Assembly (NCBI RefSeq): GCF_000577275.2
Contig: NZ_HG916852.1
Span: 2,421,001 to 2,485,000, forward strand
Length of the DNA stretch: 64,000 bases
Direction: 5' to 3'
From: Rhizobium favelukesii
GTDB lineage: Bacteria > Pseudomonadota > Alphaproteobacteria > Rhizobiales > Rhizobiaceae
Within the stretch, counting starts at the first letter, position 1; every line of letters starts with the position of its first letter. Below the pieces are notes generated by a model, which was given only the letters and a program-made list of their open reading frames with translations, had not been told where the DNA came from and did no database searches. Positions 9,358-18,793 of the stretch are shown one piece after another. The position numbers and the translations under genes were made by a program.

Positions 9358-10158
9358 TTGACCACCCTTTCCAGTTTCGATCCCCTCTATTCGCTCTCGG
9401 GGCTTCTCGTCGGCGCTCTTGTCGGAATCACAGGCGTCGGCGGCGGATCACTGATGACGCCCTTGCTGGTGCTTGTCTTCGGCATTCATCCAGCCACAGC
9501 CGTCGGAACTGATCTGCTCTACGCTGCCGTCACCAAGACGGCCGGGACGGCAGTGCACGGCATGCACGGCAGGGTGAATTGGCGTGTTGTCGGCTGTCTT
9601 GCTGCCGGCAGCGTTCCAGCCGCCCTGCTGATGCTCTGGCTGATGGCAGGTGTCGACCGCAAGAGTGTCGACGTCGCCCACACGATCACGACAGCCCTTG
9701 GCTGGCTGCTTGTCATGACCGCATTCATGCTGGTCTTTCGCAAGCAGGTCCTGGCACTTGCGCTTCGCTCCATTGGGGAGCGCTCTTCGCCCAAGCCGAT
9801 CACGATCGCCATCTGGACGACCGTGCTTGGCCTGGTGCTCGGGATCCTCGTGACCCTGACATCGGTGGGCGCAGGAGCGCTTGGCGTGACGGTGCTGCTC
9901 GTGCTTTACCCGCGCCTTGATGTTCGCGAGATCGTCGGCTCCGACATCGTCCACGCAGTGCCGCTGACGCTGATCGGTGGCATGGGCTACTGGATGATCG
10001 GCGAGATCGACTGGGGAATGCTCTTTGCCCTTCTGGTGGGCTCGATCCCCGGGATCATCGCCGGCAGCCTGATCGCGCCGAAGCTCCATGAACGGACAAT
10101 CCGCATTGTACTCGCGCTGACGCTTGCCGTTGTCGCATGGAAGCTGCTCGTTACCTGA
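9358..10158 (+). CDS. Sulfite exporter TauE/SafE (TSUP) family permease
   Basis: A 266-residue membrane protein with two repeated halves of about four helices. The N-terminal signature GITGVGGGSLMTPLLVLVFG and second-half VTLTSVGAGALGVTVLL are typical of TSUP permeases, which move sulfite, sulfonates or other organic anions. It begins with TTG at 9358; no better start is visible. It ends base-to-base with the convergent holB gene. The substrate is not deducible from sequence. Confidence 0.85.
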   Translation: MTTLSSFDPLYSLSGLLVGALVGITGVGGGSLMTPLLVLVFGIHPATAVGTDLLYAAVTKTAGTAVHGMHGRVNWRVVGCLAAGSVPAALLMLWLMAGVDRKSVDVAHTITTALGWLLVMTAFMLVFRKQVLALALRSIGERSSPKPITIAIWTTVLGLVLGILVTLTSVGAGALGVTVLLVLYPRLDVREIVGSDIVHAVPLTLIGGMGYWMIGEIDWGMLFALLVGSIPGIIAGSLIAPKLHERTIRIVLALTLAVVAWKLLVT

Positions 10159-11184
10159 TCAAGGACCGGGCTGCTTGATGTCTCCGAGGATGCTGAGGAT
10201 CGTCTGCTTGCGATCCAGATTGTAGGCGTCCGAAACGCTTAGTCGCTCGCCTATGTCGGAATGCAGGCGGGCGAGCCGCTCCGCTGCAGCAACCTGGCCC
10301 GCAATCGCAGCGGCCCGTGCCTTGCGCGTCAGGTCTTCGGCGACATGGCTGGTGAAGAACTCAAAGATTGTATCGCTATCCTTGCCGGAAAGCGCATCCG
10401 CCAGCCGATGCATCGCCCTGCGGGCAGACGCTCCTTGCGCTTGCAGAACCTCGTTGTAAGCCTCGATGATCTCACCGCCGCCATAGTTCACCAGCTTCAG
10501 CGCTTCGCCTACGCTGCCGTTCGCAGCCGCAAACAGGTCGGGATCGCCGGCCTCGATGCCGAGATGTGCGAGCGCGGCGCCGAGGGCGCCGTCTTCAAGC
10601 GGCGCAAGCTTCAGTGGCAGGCACCGCGAGCGAATTGTCGGCAGCAGCTTGCCGGGCGCATGCGAAATGAGCAGGAACAGGGCGCGCTTCGGCGGCTCTT
10701 CAAGGATTTTCAGAATCGCATTCGCGGCATTGCGGTTCATGTCATCGGCCGGGTCGATAATGACGATGCGCCAATTGCCGGTGCCCGACGTTTGCGAGAA
10801 GAAGCGCCCTGCCCGTCTCACCTCATCGATCGTGATGGCAGATTTGACCTTCCCCGTCTTCTCATCAACGGGCCGCGCCAGGTAAAGCAGGTTATGCGAT
10901 GCGCCCGAGGCGATCTGGCGGCTCACCGGCGAGGCCGGATCGGGATCCGCCAGCAGCTCCGGCGAACTAGCCGGATTGGGATGCGTCAAGACATGGTTTG
11001 CAAAGCGGAATGCCAGCGTTGCCTTGCCGATACCCGGTGGCCCCTCGAGCAGGATTGCGTGGTGGCCTTTGCCCGAGCGGTATGACTGCGCGAGGAATGC
11101 CTCGGCGTCTTCATGACCAAATAGCTTCATGTTCTCGGCTGGCCAAATGGCGCCGTCGAGCAATCCCGGCCGTTCATCACTCAT
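10159..11184 (-). CDS. holB: DNA polymerase III subunit delta'
   Basis: Clamp-loader subunit delta' of the replicative polymerase, 341 residues. It has a Walker-A-like [15 protein letters not shown] at about residue 48, the [13 protein letters not shown] segment, and the SRC-type [14 protein letters not shown]. The zinc-module cysteines seen in many delta'/gamma subunits are not evident. Its start overlaps the 3' end of tmk by eight bases, the usual tmk-holB coupling. Confidence 0.92.
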   Translation of the reverse strand: MSDERPGLLDGAIWPAENMKLFGHEDAEAFLAQSYRSGKGHHAILLEGPPGIGKATLAFRFANHVLTHPNPASSPELLADPDPASPVSRQIASGASHNLLYLARPVDEKTGKVKSAITIDEVRRAGRFFSQTSGTGNWRIVIIDPADDMNRNAANAILKILEEPPKRALFLLISHAPGKLLPTIRSRCLPLKLAPLEDGALGAALAHLGIEAGDPDLFAAANGSVGEALKLVNYGGGEIIEAYNEVLQAQGASARRAMHRLADALSGKDSDTIFEFFTSHVAEDLTRKARAAAIAGQVAAAERLARLHSDIGERLSVSDAYNLDRKQTILSILGDIKQPGP

Positions 11185-11860
11185 GAGCTGCTTCCGCTAC
11201 CTTCGCCGCAGCAGGATGCGACAGACGTTGCCAGATGATCTCGACAATCTCCGCGGCGATCGCTTCCTCGGTCTGCATCGCATCGATCACGCGGCAACGG
11301 TTGGGCTCCCGGGCAGCGATATCGAGAAAGGCTTCCCGGCGCTTCTCGTGGGTTTCCAGCTCTTCCTTCTCGAAGCGATCGGGGCTCACATCGCCAGCCG
11401 CACCGCGCCTGCGGGCCCGCTCCAGACCAGCCCGTGCCGGCAGATCGAGGATCAGCGTGCAATCCGGGACGATGCCGTTGACGGCGGCGCGCTGCAGCGC
11501 CTCGATGAATTCCGATTCGAGATTTCCGGTCACACCCTGATAGACGCGGGAAGAATCCATGAAACGATCGCAAAGAACCACCTTGCCACTCATGAGAGCC
11601 GGCCGGATGACTTCCTCTACGTGATCATTGCGTGCTGCTGCAAAAAGGATTGCCTCCATGCGTGTTCCGAAGGCTTCGGCAGCACCCGACAAAAGCACAT
11701 GACGCACGGCTTCCGCACCTGGCGACCCGCCCGGCTCTCGCGTCAGCAGCACCTCATAGCCGCGACCACGAAGAGCCTCGGCAAGGCGACGGATTTGCGT
11801 CGACTTTCCCGCACCCTCCCCGCCTTCAAACGTTACGAACAATCCAGTACCGGATGGCAA
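11177..11860 (-). CDS. tmk: Thymidylate kinase
   Basis: Phosphorylates dTMP to dTDP. The 227-residue protein has the P-loop [12 protein letters not shown] near residue 10, the DRX-type [17 protein letters not shown] and the lid segment [11 protein letters not shown]. The ATG at 11860 gives the canonical short N-terminus before the P-loop. The 3' end overlaps holB by eight bases. Confidence 0.95.
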   Translation of the reverse strand: MPSGTGLFVTFEGGEGAGKSTQIRRLAEALRGRGYEVLLTREPGGSPGAEAVRHVLLSGAAEAFGTRMEAILFAAARNDHVEEVIRPALMSGKVVLCDRFMDSSRVYQGVTGNLESEFIEALQRAAVNGIVPDCTLILDLPARAGLERARRRGAAGDVSPDRFEKEELETHEKRREAFLDIAAREPNRCRVIDAMQTEEAIAAEIVEIIWQRLSHPAAAKVAEAAHE

Positions 11861-11975
11861 TGACTACTTCCTGCATTACGGCGCTCGCCCGCACCACTGC
11901 TGTACATCTACCGGAAGGCGGCGAAAAGCGAAACCGCCCGGCGACAACTCTCACCCTGAACGGCGAACATGGCGA

Positions 11976-13172
11976 TCACGTGGGTTCGGGCTTATCCCAC
12001 AGCCAGGAGAACAGCAACGTTTCGCCGAGCTCCATCAGAGCATCGACGGCGCGGCTGCTCAAAGAGCCGACCGCCACGGTCTCCTTCGTATAAAGCGGCA
12101 CTTCACGCAACAGGCGGCCAGCCGCAAAGATGCGCAGCGTCCCTATTTCATGACCTGCCTCCACCGGGGCCATCAACGGCCAACGATAGACGATGCGCGC
12201 CGACAACCGCTCTGGATTGTTGATCGGGATATAGACGCTCACCGGTGTTTTCGCCACGAGATCGACGCTGCGCGACGTTCCACCGTAGACGCTGGCTTGG
12301 CCGATCACCTCAGCGTCGGCGAAAATCTGGCGGCTCTCGAACGCGGTGAGCCCCCATTCGAGCACGCGTTTGGCCTCTTCGGTGCGCTCCTTGTCGGAGG
12401 CAATGCCGCCCAGTGCCATAAAAAGCCGCCTGCCGTCGCGTTCGGCTGAAGCAACGATGGAATACCCTTCTCCCTCGGCAAAGCCGATCGCCAGGCCATC
12501 GACCCCCATGCCGAAACCGAGCAGCGGGTTACGGTTGCGCTGGAAAATCCTGTTCCATTCGAAATCGGGCTGCGCGAAATAGGGATAGAGGTTCGGGTAG
12601 GACTTTCGCAGTTCCGCGGCCAGCGTCACCATGTCAAGCGCAGTCGTCTTGCTCTTGCCGTCAGGCAGCCCGGTCGAATTCCCGAAGACAGATCGCTCCA
12701 TGCCGAGCGTTTTGGCGCGCCGCATCATGGCCGCCGCAAAGGCCGGCTCACCACCGCTCATTCCTTCGGCGAGAATGATGCAGCTATCATTGGCGCCCTG
12801 AATGGCGACGCCCTTGATGAGATCCTCGACGCGGACATTCGACTTGAGCGCAGCAAACATTGTCGCCGTGCGCGACGGCGCGCCGCCCGTTCGCCAGGCG
12901 TATTCGGAAACGGGATATTGCGTATCGAGTGTGATCTGGTTCTTTGAGAGCGCGTCGAAGACGAGATCCACCGTCATCAGTTTCGCGAGCGACGCTGGCG
13001 AGAAGGCCTCATTCTCGTTCTTGGCAAGAAGCACGGTGCCGGTGGACGCCTCGATCATGTAGGCTTGCGCTGCCTTGGTAACAAATGACGCGTTGGTATC
13101 ACTGTTTGCGGCAACGGCACCCGTTGCAAAAGGCAGAAGACAAACACAGAGGCGAACTAAACGCTTCAACAC
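11976..13172 (-). CDS. D-alanyl-D-alanine carboxypeptidase-family protein with degenerate motifs
   Basis: Peptidase S11 (PBP5/DacA-like) protein, about 398 residues, with a Sec signal peptide ending near GAVAA and a C-terminal beta domain. I choose the GTG at 13172 (VLKRLVRLCVCLLP) since it gives a clean signal peptide; a TTG frame extends to 13232. The SxxK box is present (PASLAKLM). The SxN box reads GAN (IQGANDSC), and the KTG box reads AIG (VDGLAIGFAEG), so two of three catalytic motifs are lost while the fold is conserved. It may be inactive or regulatory rather than a working carboxypeptidase. It sits between tmk and rlpA, among envelope genes. Confidence 0.85.
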   Translation of the reverse strand: MLKRLVRLCVCLLPFATGAVAANSDTNASFVTKAAQAYMIEASTGTVLLAKNENEAFSPASLAKLMTVDLVFDALSKNQITLDTQYPVSEYAWRTGGAPSRTATMFAALKSNVRVEDLIKGVAIQGANDSCIILAEGMSGGEPAFAAAMMRRAKTLGMERSVFGNSTGLPDGKSKTTALDMVTLAAELRKSYPNLYPYFAQPDFEWNRIFQRNRNPLLGFGMGVDGLAIGFAEGEGYSIVASAERDGRRLFMALGGIASDKERTEEAKRVLEWGLTAFESRQIFADAEVIGQASVYGGTSRSVDLVAKTPVSVYIPINNPERLSARIVYRWPLMAPVEAGHEIGTLRIFAAGRLLREVPLYTKETVAVGSLSSRAVDALMELGETLLFSWLWDKPEPT

Positions 13173-13241
13173 CGAAAACCCCACAGCACGGGCGACCTTG
13201 ACGATGCTAACGGCGGACCGAGAGCGACGCAATGGCCGTCG

Positions 13242-14339
13242 CTACTCGCCGTGCGCGGCGGCCGCCTTCTGCCGCTTGAAGGACGCCAGGATGGAGTCCT
13301 GCTGCCCGTCGTTGCGAACCATCACTGCATCGAAAGCGAGTTCGACGGTAGCGGTCTTGGCACCCTCGTCCTGATACCCCATCGCGAGAGAACGCTGCCC
13401 TCCATAGGGACGTTCATATGGCAAAGGACCAAATTCCGGCAGAACGAGCATCTGCCCGGTCGTCGGCTCCGCCAACGGCGCGACGCCGCCAAAGGATGGA
13501 GAGCGCATCGGCGTCGGAACGGGCGCGGCATTGTAGCTGGCGCTCGGGGTCGAGCCGGCATAGGACGTCGCCGAGACCGGCACCGGGACACTCTCCGGTT
13601 CAGGCGTGAAGCCGCCGAAGCTCTGGAGTTGGTCTGCGGTTATGCGCTTGCTGTTGGAGGCAACCATGACGCCGGTGGCGATCTGCCCGCCGCCCGGGTT
13701 GATGCCCGGAATGCGGCTGCCCTTCGGCACATAGGAAGCCATCAGGTAGGGCATGTCGTGACCATCCATGCGGGCACGGCCAACATACTGGACGCGGACT
13801 TTTCCGGTACCACTATGCTGCAGGTCAAGCATATCCGCCGTCTTGTTGGACAGGTCGATGATGCGCCCTTCGTGATAGGGGCCACGATCGTTGACACGAA
13901 CGATAATTGACGAACCATTTTCCGTATTCGTCACACGCGCATAGCTCGGCAGAGGAAACGTCGGATGCGCGGCGGAAAGGTGCATCTGGTCATAGACTTC
14001 GCCGTTTGCCGTCAGGCGACCATGAAAGGCCGAGCCGTACCATGATGCAATTCCGACCTTGCTGTACGAAAAATCTTCCTTGGGGTAATACCACTTACCC
14101 TTCACCACATATGGGTTTCCGACGAGATAACGGCCGCCGCCTTTCGGGATATTGTTGCCGGTGGCGACGCGCGGACTGGCCTTAACGCCGTATTCCTTCT
14201 CCGAGAAATATTCCTTGCCGTGAGTGCGTTTTGTCGGAGCCGGCGCCGTGCCACAAGCCGTCACCGTTGCGCAGATGAGCGACAGCCCAACCCATCGCAT
14301 TCCCGTTGCGAATGACGCCGCCCCGTAGTCTCTTTTCAT
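13242..14339 (-). CDS. rlpA: RlpA-like septal lytic transglycosylase lipoprotein
   Basis: RlpA cleaves denuded peptidoglycan glycan strands at the septum in some bacteria. This 365-residue version has a lipoprotein signal ending in ATVTAC (lipid-attached Cys near residue 30). A double-psi beta-barrel follows, with GIASWYGSAFHGRLTANGE and VRVNDRGPYHEGRIIDLS carrying the conserved His and Asp. After the barrel comes a long Pro/Ser/Gly-rich tail with no recognisable SPOR domain, so septal targeting by SPOR is not evident. The start at 14339 is the ATG closest to the signal peptide; an in-frame TTG lies at 14357. It is immediately upstream of the carboxypeptidase homologue. Confidence 0.88.
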   Translation of the reverse strand: MKRDYGAASFATGMRWVGLSLICATVTACGTAPAPTKRTHGKEYFSEKEYGVKASPRVATGNNIPKGGGRYLVGNPYVVKGKWYYPKEDFSYSKVGIASWYGSAFHGRLTANGEVYDQMHLSAAHPTFPLPSYARVTNTENGSSIIVRVNDRGPYHEGRIIDLSNKTADMLDLQHSGTGKVRVQYVGRARMDGHDMPYLMASYVPKGSRIPGINPGGGQIATGVMVASNSKRITADQLQSFGGFTPEPESVPVPVSATSYAGSTPSASYNAAPVPTPMRSPSFGGVAPLAEPTTGQMLVLPEFGPLPYERPYGGQRSLAMGYQDEGAKTATVELAFDAVMVRNDGQQDSILASFKRQKAAAAHGE

Positions 14340-14649
14340 ATGTCCCACGCCGCTCAAGACCGTTATGGTTAAGAAATCTGCCCCGATCTGGGCCAGACAC
14401 CCCTAATCCCACCAACCTAACGAGACTTTAATCATGCGGCTTTCATGGCGAATTTGCGAAGCATTTCCCCGAGATAGGGAAAATTCTAACTAATATGGTT
14501 AATAGGTCACTAATTTAACACTCTAAGGAACACGCTCGGCGCGCGCCCAGCAGGCAGGTCGGCAAGGGAGCTCCTTTCCGTCGTAATCCGCCGAGCCGAT
14601 AGAACCTGTTGACCTGCCCCCGAACGGCTTAAACGCTGCGTGGTCTGAG

Positions 14650-14787
14650 TTAACCGCGATGGGCGACAGTAGTAGAGGCGGCTCCGAAAGCCGCGTCTGC
14701 CGAGATCAGTGTCAATGCCAACGTGCAGGCGCCGACGTGAATGCGAAGCCCTTTCAGCCAGAACGAACGCTCAAAGTCTTCTCGCAT
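14650..14787 (-). CDS. Possible small exported peptide (45 aa)
   Basis: An open frame starting at ATG 14787 encodes a charged N-terminus (MREDFERSFWLKGLR), a hydrophobic run (VGACTLALTLISADAAFGA) resembling a signal peptide with an AxA site, and a short tail ending at 14650. No obvious ribosome site precedes it. It lies alone in the 650-base gap between rlpA and the next gene. The evidence is composition only. Confidence 0.3.
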   Translation of the reverse strand: MREDFERSFWLKGLRIHVGACTLALTLISADAAFGAASTTVAHRG

Positions 14788-14944
14788 CAATCGGCGACTG
14801 GGCTGGCGCACTCTAGAATATGATTGTCAAGCGGTCCTGGCATCCCGCCTTCGTACCTCAACCTGAGAAGCAGCACATCGTATCCTCTTTGCGCAGACCA
14901 TGGCTAAATGCACGCCACTTTTGTCAATCTGTCGACCGATCCCC

Positions 14945-14970
14945 GGAACCTTTGGAGCTCCTTTTTTGTT
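14945..14970 (+). promoter_or_regulatory. Possible general-stress (EcfG/RpoE2-type) promoter
   Basis: GGAAC at 14945-14949 followed 19 bases later by TT matches the loose GGAAC-N18/19-TT pattern known for rhizobial RpoE2/EcfG sigma factors. It lies about 25 bases upstream of the next gene's strong ribosome site. The TGTT in place of CGTT makes it weak evidence. Confidence 0.3.
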
Positions 14971-14992
14971 TTCTACTCAGGAGGAGAATGTC

Positions 14993-15223
14993 ATGTCGTC
15001 GAACGAGGCATTCAAAAGCCGGCTGACCGAGCTGGGGATCGTCTCACCCAAGCACGCGAAGGTCCGAGGGTTGAACAAACAACAACAAGAGCTAGTTTAC
15101 GCCTACCGGCTGGGGAAGCTCGACGAAAAAACGTTCCAATTTCACCTTTTAGAAGATCCAGCGTTGGCCGAGTGGGTGCGACGGGTACTAGAAGCTGCAA
15201 GTCATGACCCCCTGAGAAAATGA
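14993..15223 (+). CDS. Conserved-looking small hypothetical protein (76 aa)
   Basis: MSSNEAFKSRLTELG starts at 14993 behind an excellent ribosome site (AGGAGGAG at 14979-14986), which overrides the longer frame from 14900. The protein is soluble, charged and predicted helical, with KHAKVRGLNKQQQELVYAY and a C-terminal WVRRVLEAA helix. No family is recognised. A possible stress-sigma promoter lies directly upstream. The 3' end is followed by the antisense LigD relic. Confidence 0.6.
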   Translation: MSSNEAFKSRLTELGIVSPKHAKVRGLNKQQQELVYAYRLGKLDEKTFQFHLLEDPALAEWVRRVLEAASHDPLRK

Positions 15224-15286
15224 ATCGCTGACTCGTTCCCCAAACAGCACGAAGGTCGGCTCGCCAATGGGCACTGCTTGCGCGCC

Positions 15287-15530
15287 GTGAGGATCCGGAC
15301 ATTTCCATTGTTCAGGTGGAGGGCAATCCGATAGCCATCCCATTTCACTTCATAGGTCCAATCTTGACCGATCGGCGGGCGCGGCTTGAGAAGCGCGAGG
15401 CACGGTTCAACGTGAGCCGGCATTGGATCAAGGGGATGTTTCGGCTGGGAGGGGTCGCGCGGCTTCCGTGCTCGACTGCGAAGCGGCTTCTCATCTGCAA
15501 TGAGGGACTTGGAACGAGGAGGCTTTTGAC
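15287..15530 (-). pseudogene. ATP-dependent DNA ligase (LigD-like) relic 1
   Basis: Reading leftward from about 15530, the frame gives KPLRSRARKPRDPSQPKHPLDP, then ALLKPRPPIGQDWTYEVKWDGYRIALHLNNGNVRILT, the start of the LigD adenylation domain including the nucleotidyl-lysine motif (K-W-D-G). Homology ends abruptly after RILT at about 15287 and the frame continues into unrelated sequence. There is no start codon and no rest of the ligase. A second, independent relic of the same region lies at 30489-30856. Confidence 0.7.
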
Positions 15531-15697
15531 ATCAAATAATTACGTCAGGCAAATCTTAAAAAGATAAAGAATGCGACACGACCCGAACCAGTACGATTCG
15601 AAATATAGGCGGCGAGCGCGTACGAGCGGCTGTAGTCTGTCGGAACAACGACCCGCCTGCATGGTTCCCTCCACGTTGCAATGACGCAACGACTAAG

Positions 15698-17211
15698 CTC
15701 GACTTTGTACATTATGCAGCGAAGCAAAGTGCTTGTGTCATCCGCTTGAGGCGGCTTGGTTGAGTTTCAGGAATGTCCGGGTCTGGCGGGTGCTGTCGAT
15801 AAATATCCTGATCCCACAGGATCATGCGAACCGCACCGATGGCATCGGAGAAGGTGAACTCTGTTTTCTTGTACCAGGCGGCGGCATAGGGAAGGACGCC
15901 ATGACCGAGCAGATCGCATGCCCAGAGTGTGACGAGGCTGTAGAGCGCCAGCAGCGACGGGGTCGTGCGCATGATGGCTTTGTCGTTCCACTGCCGTTGG
16001 GTTTCCACGCCAAGATGCGCTCGCGTTTCGGCGAAGGTGACCTCGATCTGCCAGCGCCGAACGAAATAGGCAATGATCTGAGCGGGCTCAAGGTTGACGT
16101 TGGTGCTCATGAACGCCTGGGGTTCACGACGGCCTGATGGATCGCGAACGAGAACCCAGCGAATTGGTCTTGGGGGCGTTCCACGCCGATACCAGAGGCC
16201 GGTTCCTGATGTGACATCAAGGGTTTTGTCGGTTTGCTTGCCGTACCAGGACGATGCGACGATGCGCTGCCACTCGGTCTTTGCGTCTTTGAGGAGCGTT
16301 TTCAGTTTCGGCAATGGCCTGCCTTTTTGCGCCGGTCGCCCGAGCGTATGTTCGTGCCGTTGATCTGGTGGAGCAAAGAGACTGGCATCCAGACGCAACC
16401 GCGTGATGAGAGTGGCCGTGTCGGGAAGAGCCGCAGCCAGTGTATGAACGGCAAAGCTGCTATCGCCGACAAAGATGATTTCGCGGCCCGGCAGCCAGCG
16501 GCAAAGCTGCAAGACGCCTTGCCTTGCCCAATCAGTCAGCAGCTTGTGCTTTCGGCCCTTCTTCTGATCATGGCGCTCAGAGGGACACAGGATCGTCAGC
16601 ACCGGCAGGGCTTTAATACATTTTGCCCATGGGACAGGTGAAAGAACCATGAAGCTCAACCATCTCAAGCCGCTGGCTTTGACAAAGTGGCCATGGCTGG
16701 AGCGCACCGGGTCACGATAAATTCCACGCGCGGCGATGCGTTGGCCCCAACGCCGTTCGATTGTATCATCCATGCCAATCACGACAGGGCCCTCGGGCAC
16801 GAGCCGGGCAACAATGATGGACAGCAGACGGGCCGCCAACGTGCGAGGGTTCCAGCGGGCTCGGTTGAGGAGTTGATGATAGGCGGCAAAATTACTTACC
16901 TCCGCGCGTCCGGTGATGCGCAGGCAGGCCGTCACCGTTCGCTTGCCAGGCGAAAGGAGCGCACCCATCACCAGGACCAGCAGATGCTCCCAGCTTGGCG
17001 CGGTAAACCAGAAACGAAACGGCGACAGCCATTTGCGAAGGATGTGGGGGACCGCGTCTCCCGGCTCACGGCTACAATCATGTTGTTCGCTCATCCATTC
17101 GTTCGAATCCGATCAAACGAATGGCGCAAGGCCGGGACCCTGCGGCGAATTGATTCACCCAGGGCTGCTCAGATGCCCCCGAAATCACCACCGATTTTGT
17201 ACAAAGTCGAG
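15698..17211. mobile_element. IS701-like (DDE_5-type) insertion sequence with target duplication
   Basis: Perfect 13-base inverted repeats, CTCGACTTTGTAC at 15698-15710 and its complement at 17199-17211, bound one transposase gene. The same five bases CTAAG flank both sides (15693-15697 and 17212-17216), fitting the YTAR target preference of IS701-type elements. Length is 1514 bases. The element looks complete. Confidence 0.85.
15712..17094 (-). CDS. IS701/IS4-superfamily transposase
   Basis: A 460-residue unbroken DDE transposase. Catalytic-type residues are seen in VIGMDDTIERRWG (first Asp), IIFVGDSSFAVHTL (second Asp) and RRWQIEVTFAETRAHLG (Glu). The preceding SFRFWFTAPSWEHLLVLVMGALL and TGRAEVSNFAAYHQLL match the DDE_5 family used by IS701 elements. 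The family name is by motif pattern; a sister IS4-superfamily group is possible. Confidence 0.85.
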   Translation of the reverse strand: MSEQHDCSREPGDAVPHILRKWLSPFRFWFTAPSWEHLLVLVMGALLSPGKRTVTACLRITGRAEVSNFAAYHQLLNRARWNPRTLAARLLSIIVARLVPEGPVVIGMDDTIERRWGQRIAARGIYRDPVRSSHGHFVKASGLRWLSFMVLSPVPWAKCIKALPVLTILCPSERHDQKKGRKHKLLTDWARQGVLQLCRWLPGREIIFVGDSSFAVHTLAAALPDTATLITRLRLDASLFAPPDQRHEHTLGRPAQKGRPLPKLKTLLKDAKTEWQRIVASSWYGKQTDKTLDVTSGTGLWYRRGTPPRPIRWVLVRDPSGRREPQAFMSTNVNLEPAQIIAYFVRRWQIEVTFAETRAHLGVETQRQWNDKAIMRTTPSLLALYSLVTLWACDLLGHGVLPYAAAWYKKTEFTFSDAIGAVRMILWDQDIYRQHPPDPDIPETQPSRLKRMTQALCFAA

Positions 17212-17216
17212 CTAAG

Positions 17217-17893
17217 GAGGCGGCATGAAAGAGGCCGCGGCCGCTGAGAGAACGGATCACTGAGATGCAGGTGATGATCGAGGGACAGTCACACTTCCAG
17301 CCTAACGAAAAAAATGGTCGGCTTCCGCTGCATCGAACGCGCTTGTTTCAGTTTAGAACAATTCTTCGACAACCTCGACATGGAGTGGGAACAAATTGCA
17401 GTGTGCAGCGTTTACGGCTGGCTTGAGAAATGAAACCCCTCAAGCCCAACTCTCGACTCGGCCCCCGCAACCGCGACTGCGGGGTCTTTTGCGGCGCGTG
17501 ATTGACGAGGTAACAGGAAACTCGAACCGCCTTGATGGCGCTCCTCCCCCGGGTAAGGGCGGCCCTCGATCTATACGACATAGAACAGCCATTGGTCGCC
17601 CAGGGATTCACGGAAACCGAGATCCTTGATGTACCGATCAATCTCACACACGAGTGATCGAACTTCTTCCCGGCAATCGGCTGAAAGTTCTATCAACTCG
17701 CTGGACATCTCGGTCTTAGCGCTTCGGTCCGACTAGCGATCTCGGCAGACGGGCGTAGTTTGTGGCTGTTCTGTCAGTGGCATGCAGGACAAGACGGCCC
17801 TGCCCTATGCGCAAACCCGCGAGGGCTTCCCTTCAGTGGACGTAAGCCGAACGTTACAGCCTCTGTCTAGATCGCCGCCATGTTCGCCCTGTC
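17217..17893. other. Prophage-remnant flank with terminator-like hairpin and small ORF
   Basis: No solid gene. A hairpin with CCCCGC/GCGGGG arms followed by TCTTTT lies at about 17463-17495. A 40-codon frame at 17535-17657 (MALLPRVRAALDLYDIEQ) is protein-like but unsupported. At 17719-17835 there is an imperfect copy of sequence also found at 34303-34450 (shared pieces GACTAGCGATC/AACTAGCGATC, GTTCTG, AGGACAAGA, GAGGGCTTCCCTT), probably a phage-derived repeat. Confidence 0.4.
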
Positions 17894-18146
17894 CTACCGG
17901 GCGATGACAGCGACCGCTATGCGACAGATGACGTCGGCAAAAGTGACACCCAGCGCCATGCTCCCGATGCCAATAACCCCGATCGCCCCTGCCCATCAGC
18001 TTCCAACGCTTCAGGTCATCGGTGACTGGACGCATTTCCGAGATGTCTTCCTGAACGGCAGCTACATTTCCTTCCACCTTTCCGACGCGATCAACGAGTT
18101 GATCCACGCGCTGATGCATCGTTGCCCGGCTTGCGACCGACTTCAC
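17894..18146 (-). pseudogene. DUF1515-like prophage protein, frameshifted
   Basis: The frame from GTG 18146 gives MKSVASRATMHQRVDQLVDRVG, a coiled-coil start, then VAAVQEDISEMRPVTDDLKRWKLMGRG. After that the expected membrane segment (AIGVIGIGSMALGVTFADVI, stop at 17894) continues only in another frame, so a single-base loss near 18000 breaks the gene. The layout, coiled coil plus one C-terminal helix, fits DUF1515, a rhizobial prophage family. Its GTG overlaps the stop of the preceding GH19 relic by four bases (GTGA), showing an original lysis-cassette coupling. Confidence 0.65.
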
Positions 18147-18793
18147 TTCTGACGCGCGGAGGCGTCACGGAGGTTGCGCACTTCTGCCGGAACTTCACCC
18201 ATTTGCTGGTGCGGATGGCAGTTGGCTTCAGGACCAGCACCAGCGTCGGGTGTGCGAAGTGATCGACGCGATCGTCGAAGCCGTTCATGCCGCCATTGGT
18301 CTTCGTAGTGATCGTCTCGATGTCGCCCTGATCGGCGAAGCGATTGAGGTTGTGGCTGCCCCAATACCAGAGCGGCACCAGCCCTTCCCATGGGTCGTTA
18401 TCGGCTAGATCCGGATTGGCGACGAAGTCCGCCGGGTTGAAGCCCTTTGCCTCGGACCAGTCGTAGAACGCCTGATCGTTGGCTTTGCCGGTGAGCTGCA
18501 CGCCGGTGCGACCCATATATTTCCGTCGCCATCGAGCGCCGGCGTGTTGCCGAGATCCGCGCGCGTGTCGTAGCAGGCCCGCGCCGGCGTCGGTCCCAGA
18601 TCTCGCGATCGTATCGGAAGTCGCCGCTTTCATGCATAAGCTGCGCCAGGTACTGCACCACGCGGTGCACGCGGTCCATGCCGAAGTCCTCGCGATAGCG
18701 ATCGAGCGACACCAGGACGGATTTCATGTTGGCTTCATTGACAGACTGGAGAGCGGTCGCGCGGATGTGCTGAACCGTAACGAGTACGTTCAT
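18143..18793 (-). pseudogene. GH19 chitinase/endolysin-like gene, multiply frameshifted
   Basis: The ATG at 18793 follows a GGAGAAAA ribosome site. The product would read MNVLVTVQHIRATALQ, then VQYLAQLMHESGDFRYDREIW (catalytic-type Glu), then after a shift PARACYDTRADLGNTPALDGDG, then after another shift MGRTGVQLTGKANDQAFYDW, PLWYWGSHNLNRFADQGD and GGMNGFDDR. A further shift reaches DASARQK and the stop at 18143. These are hallmarks of GH19 phage-type lysozymes. At least two frameshifts make it dead. Confidence 0.75.
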
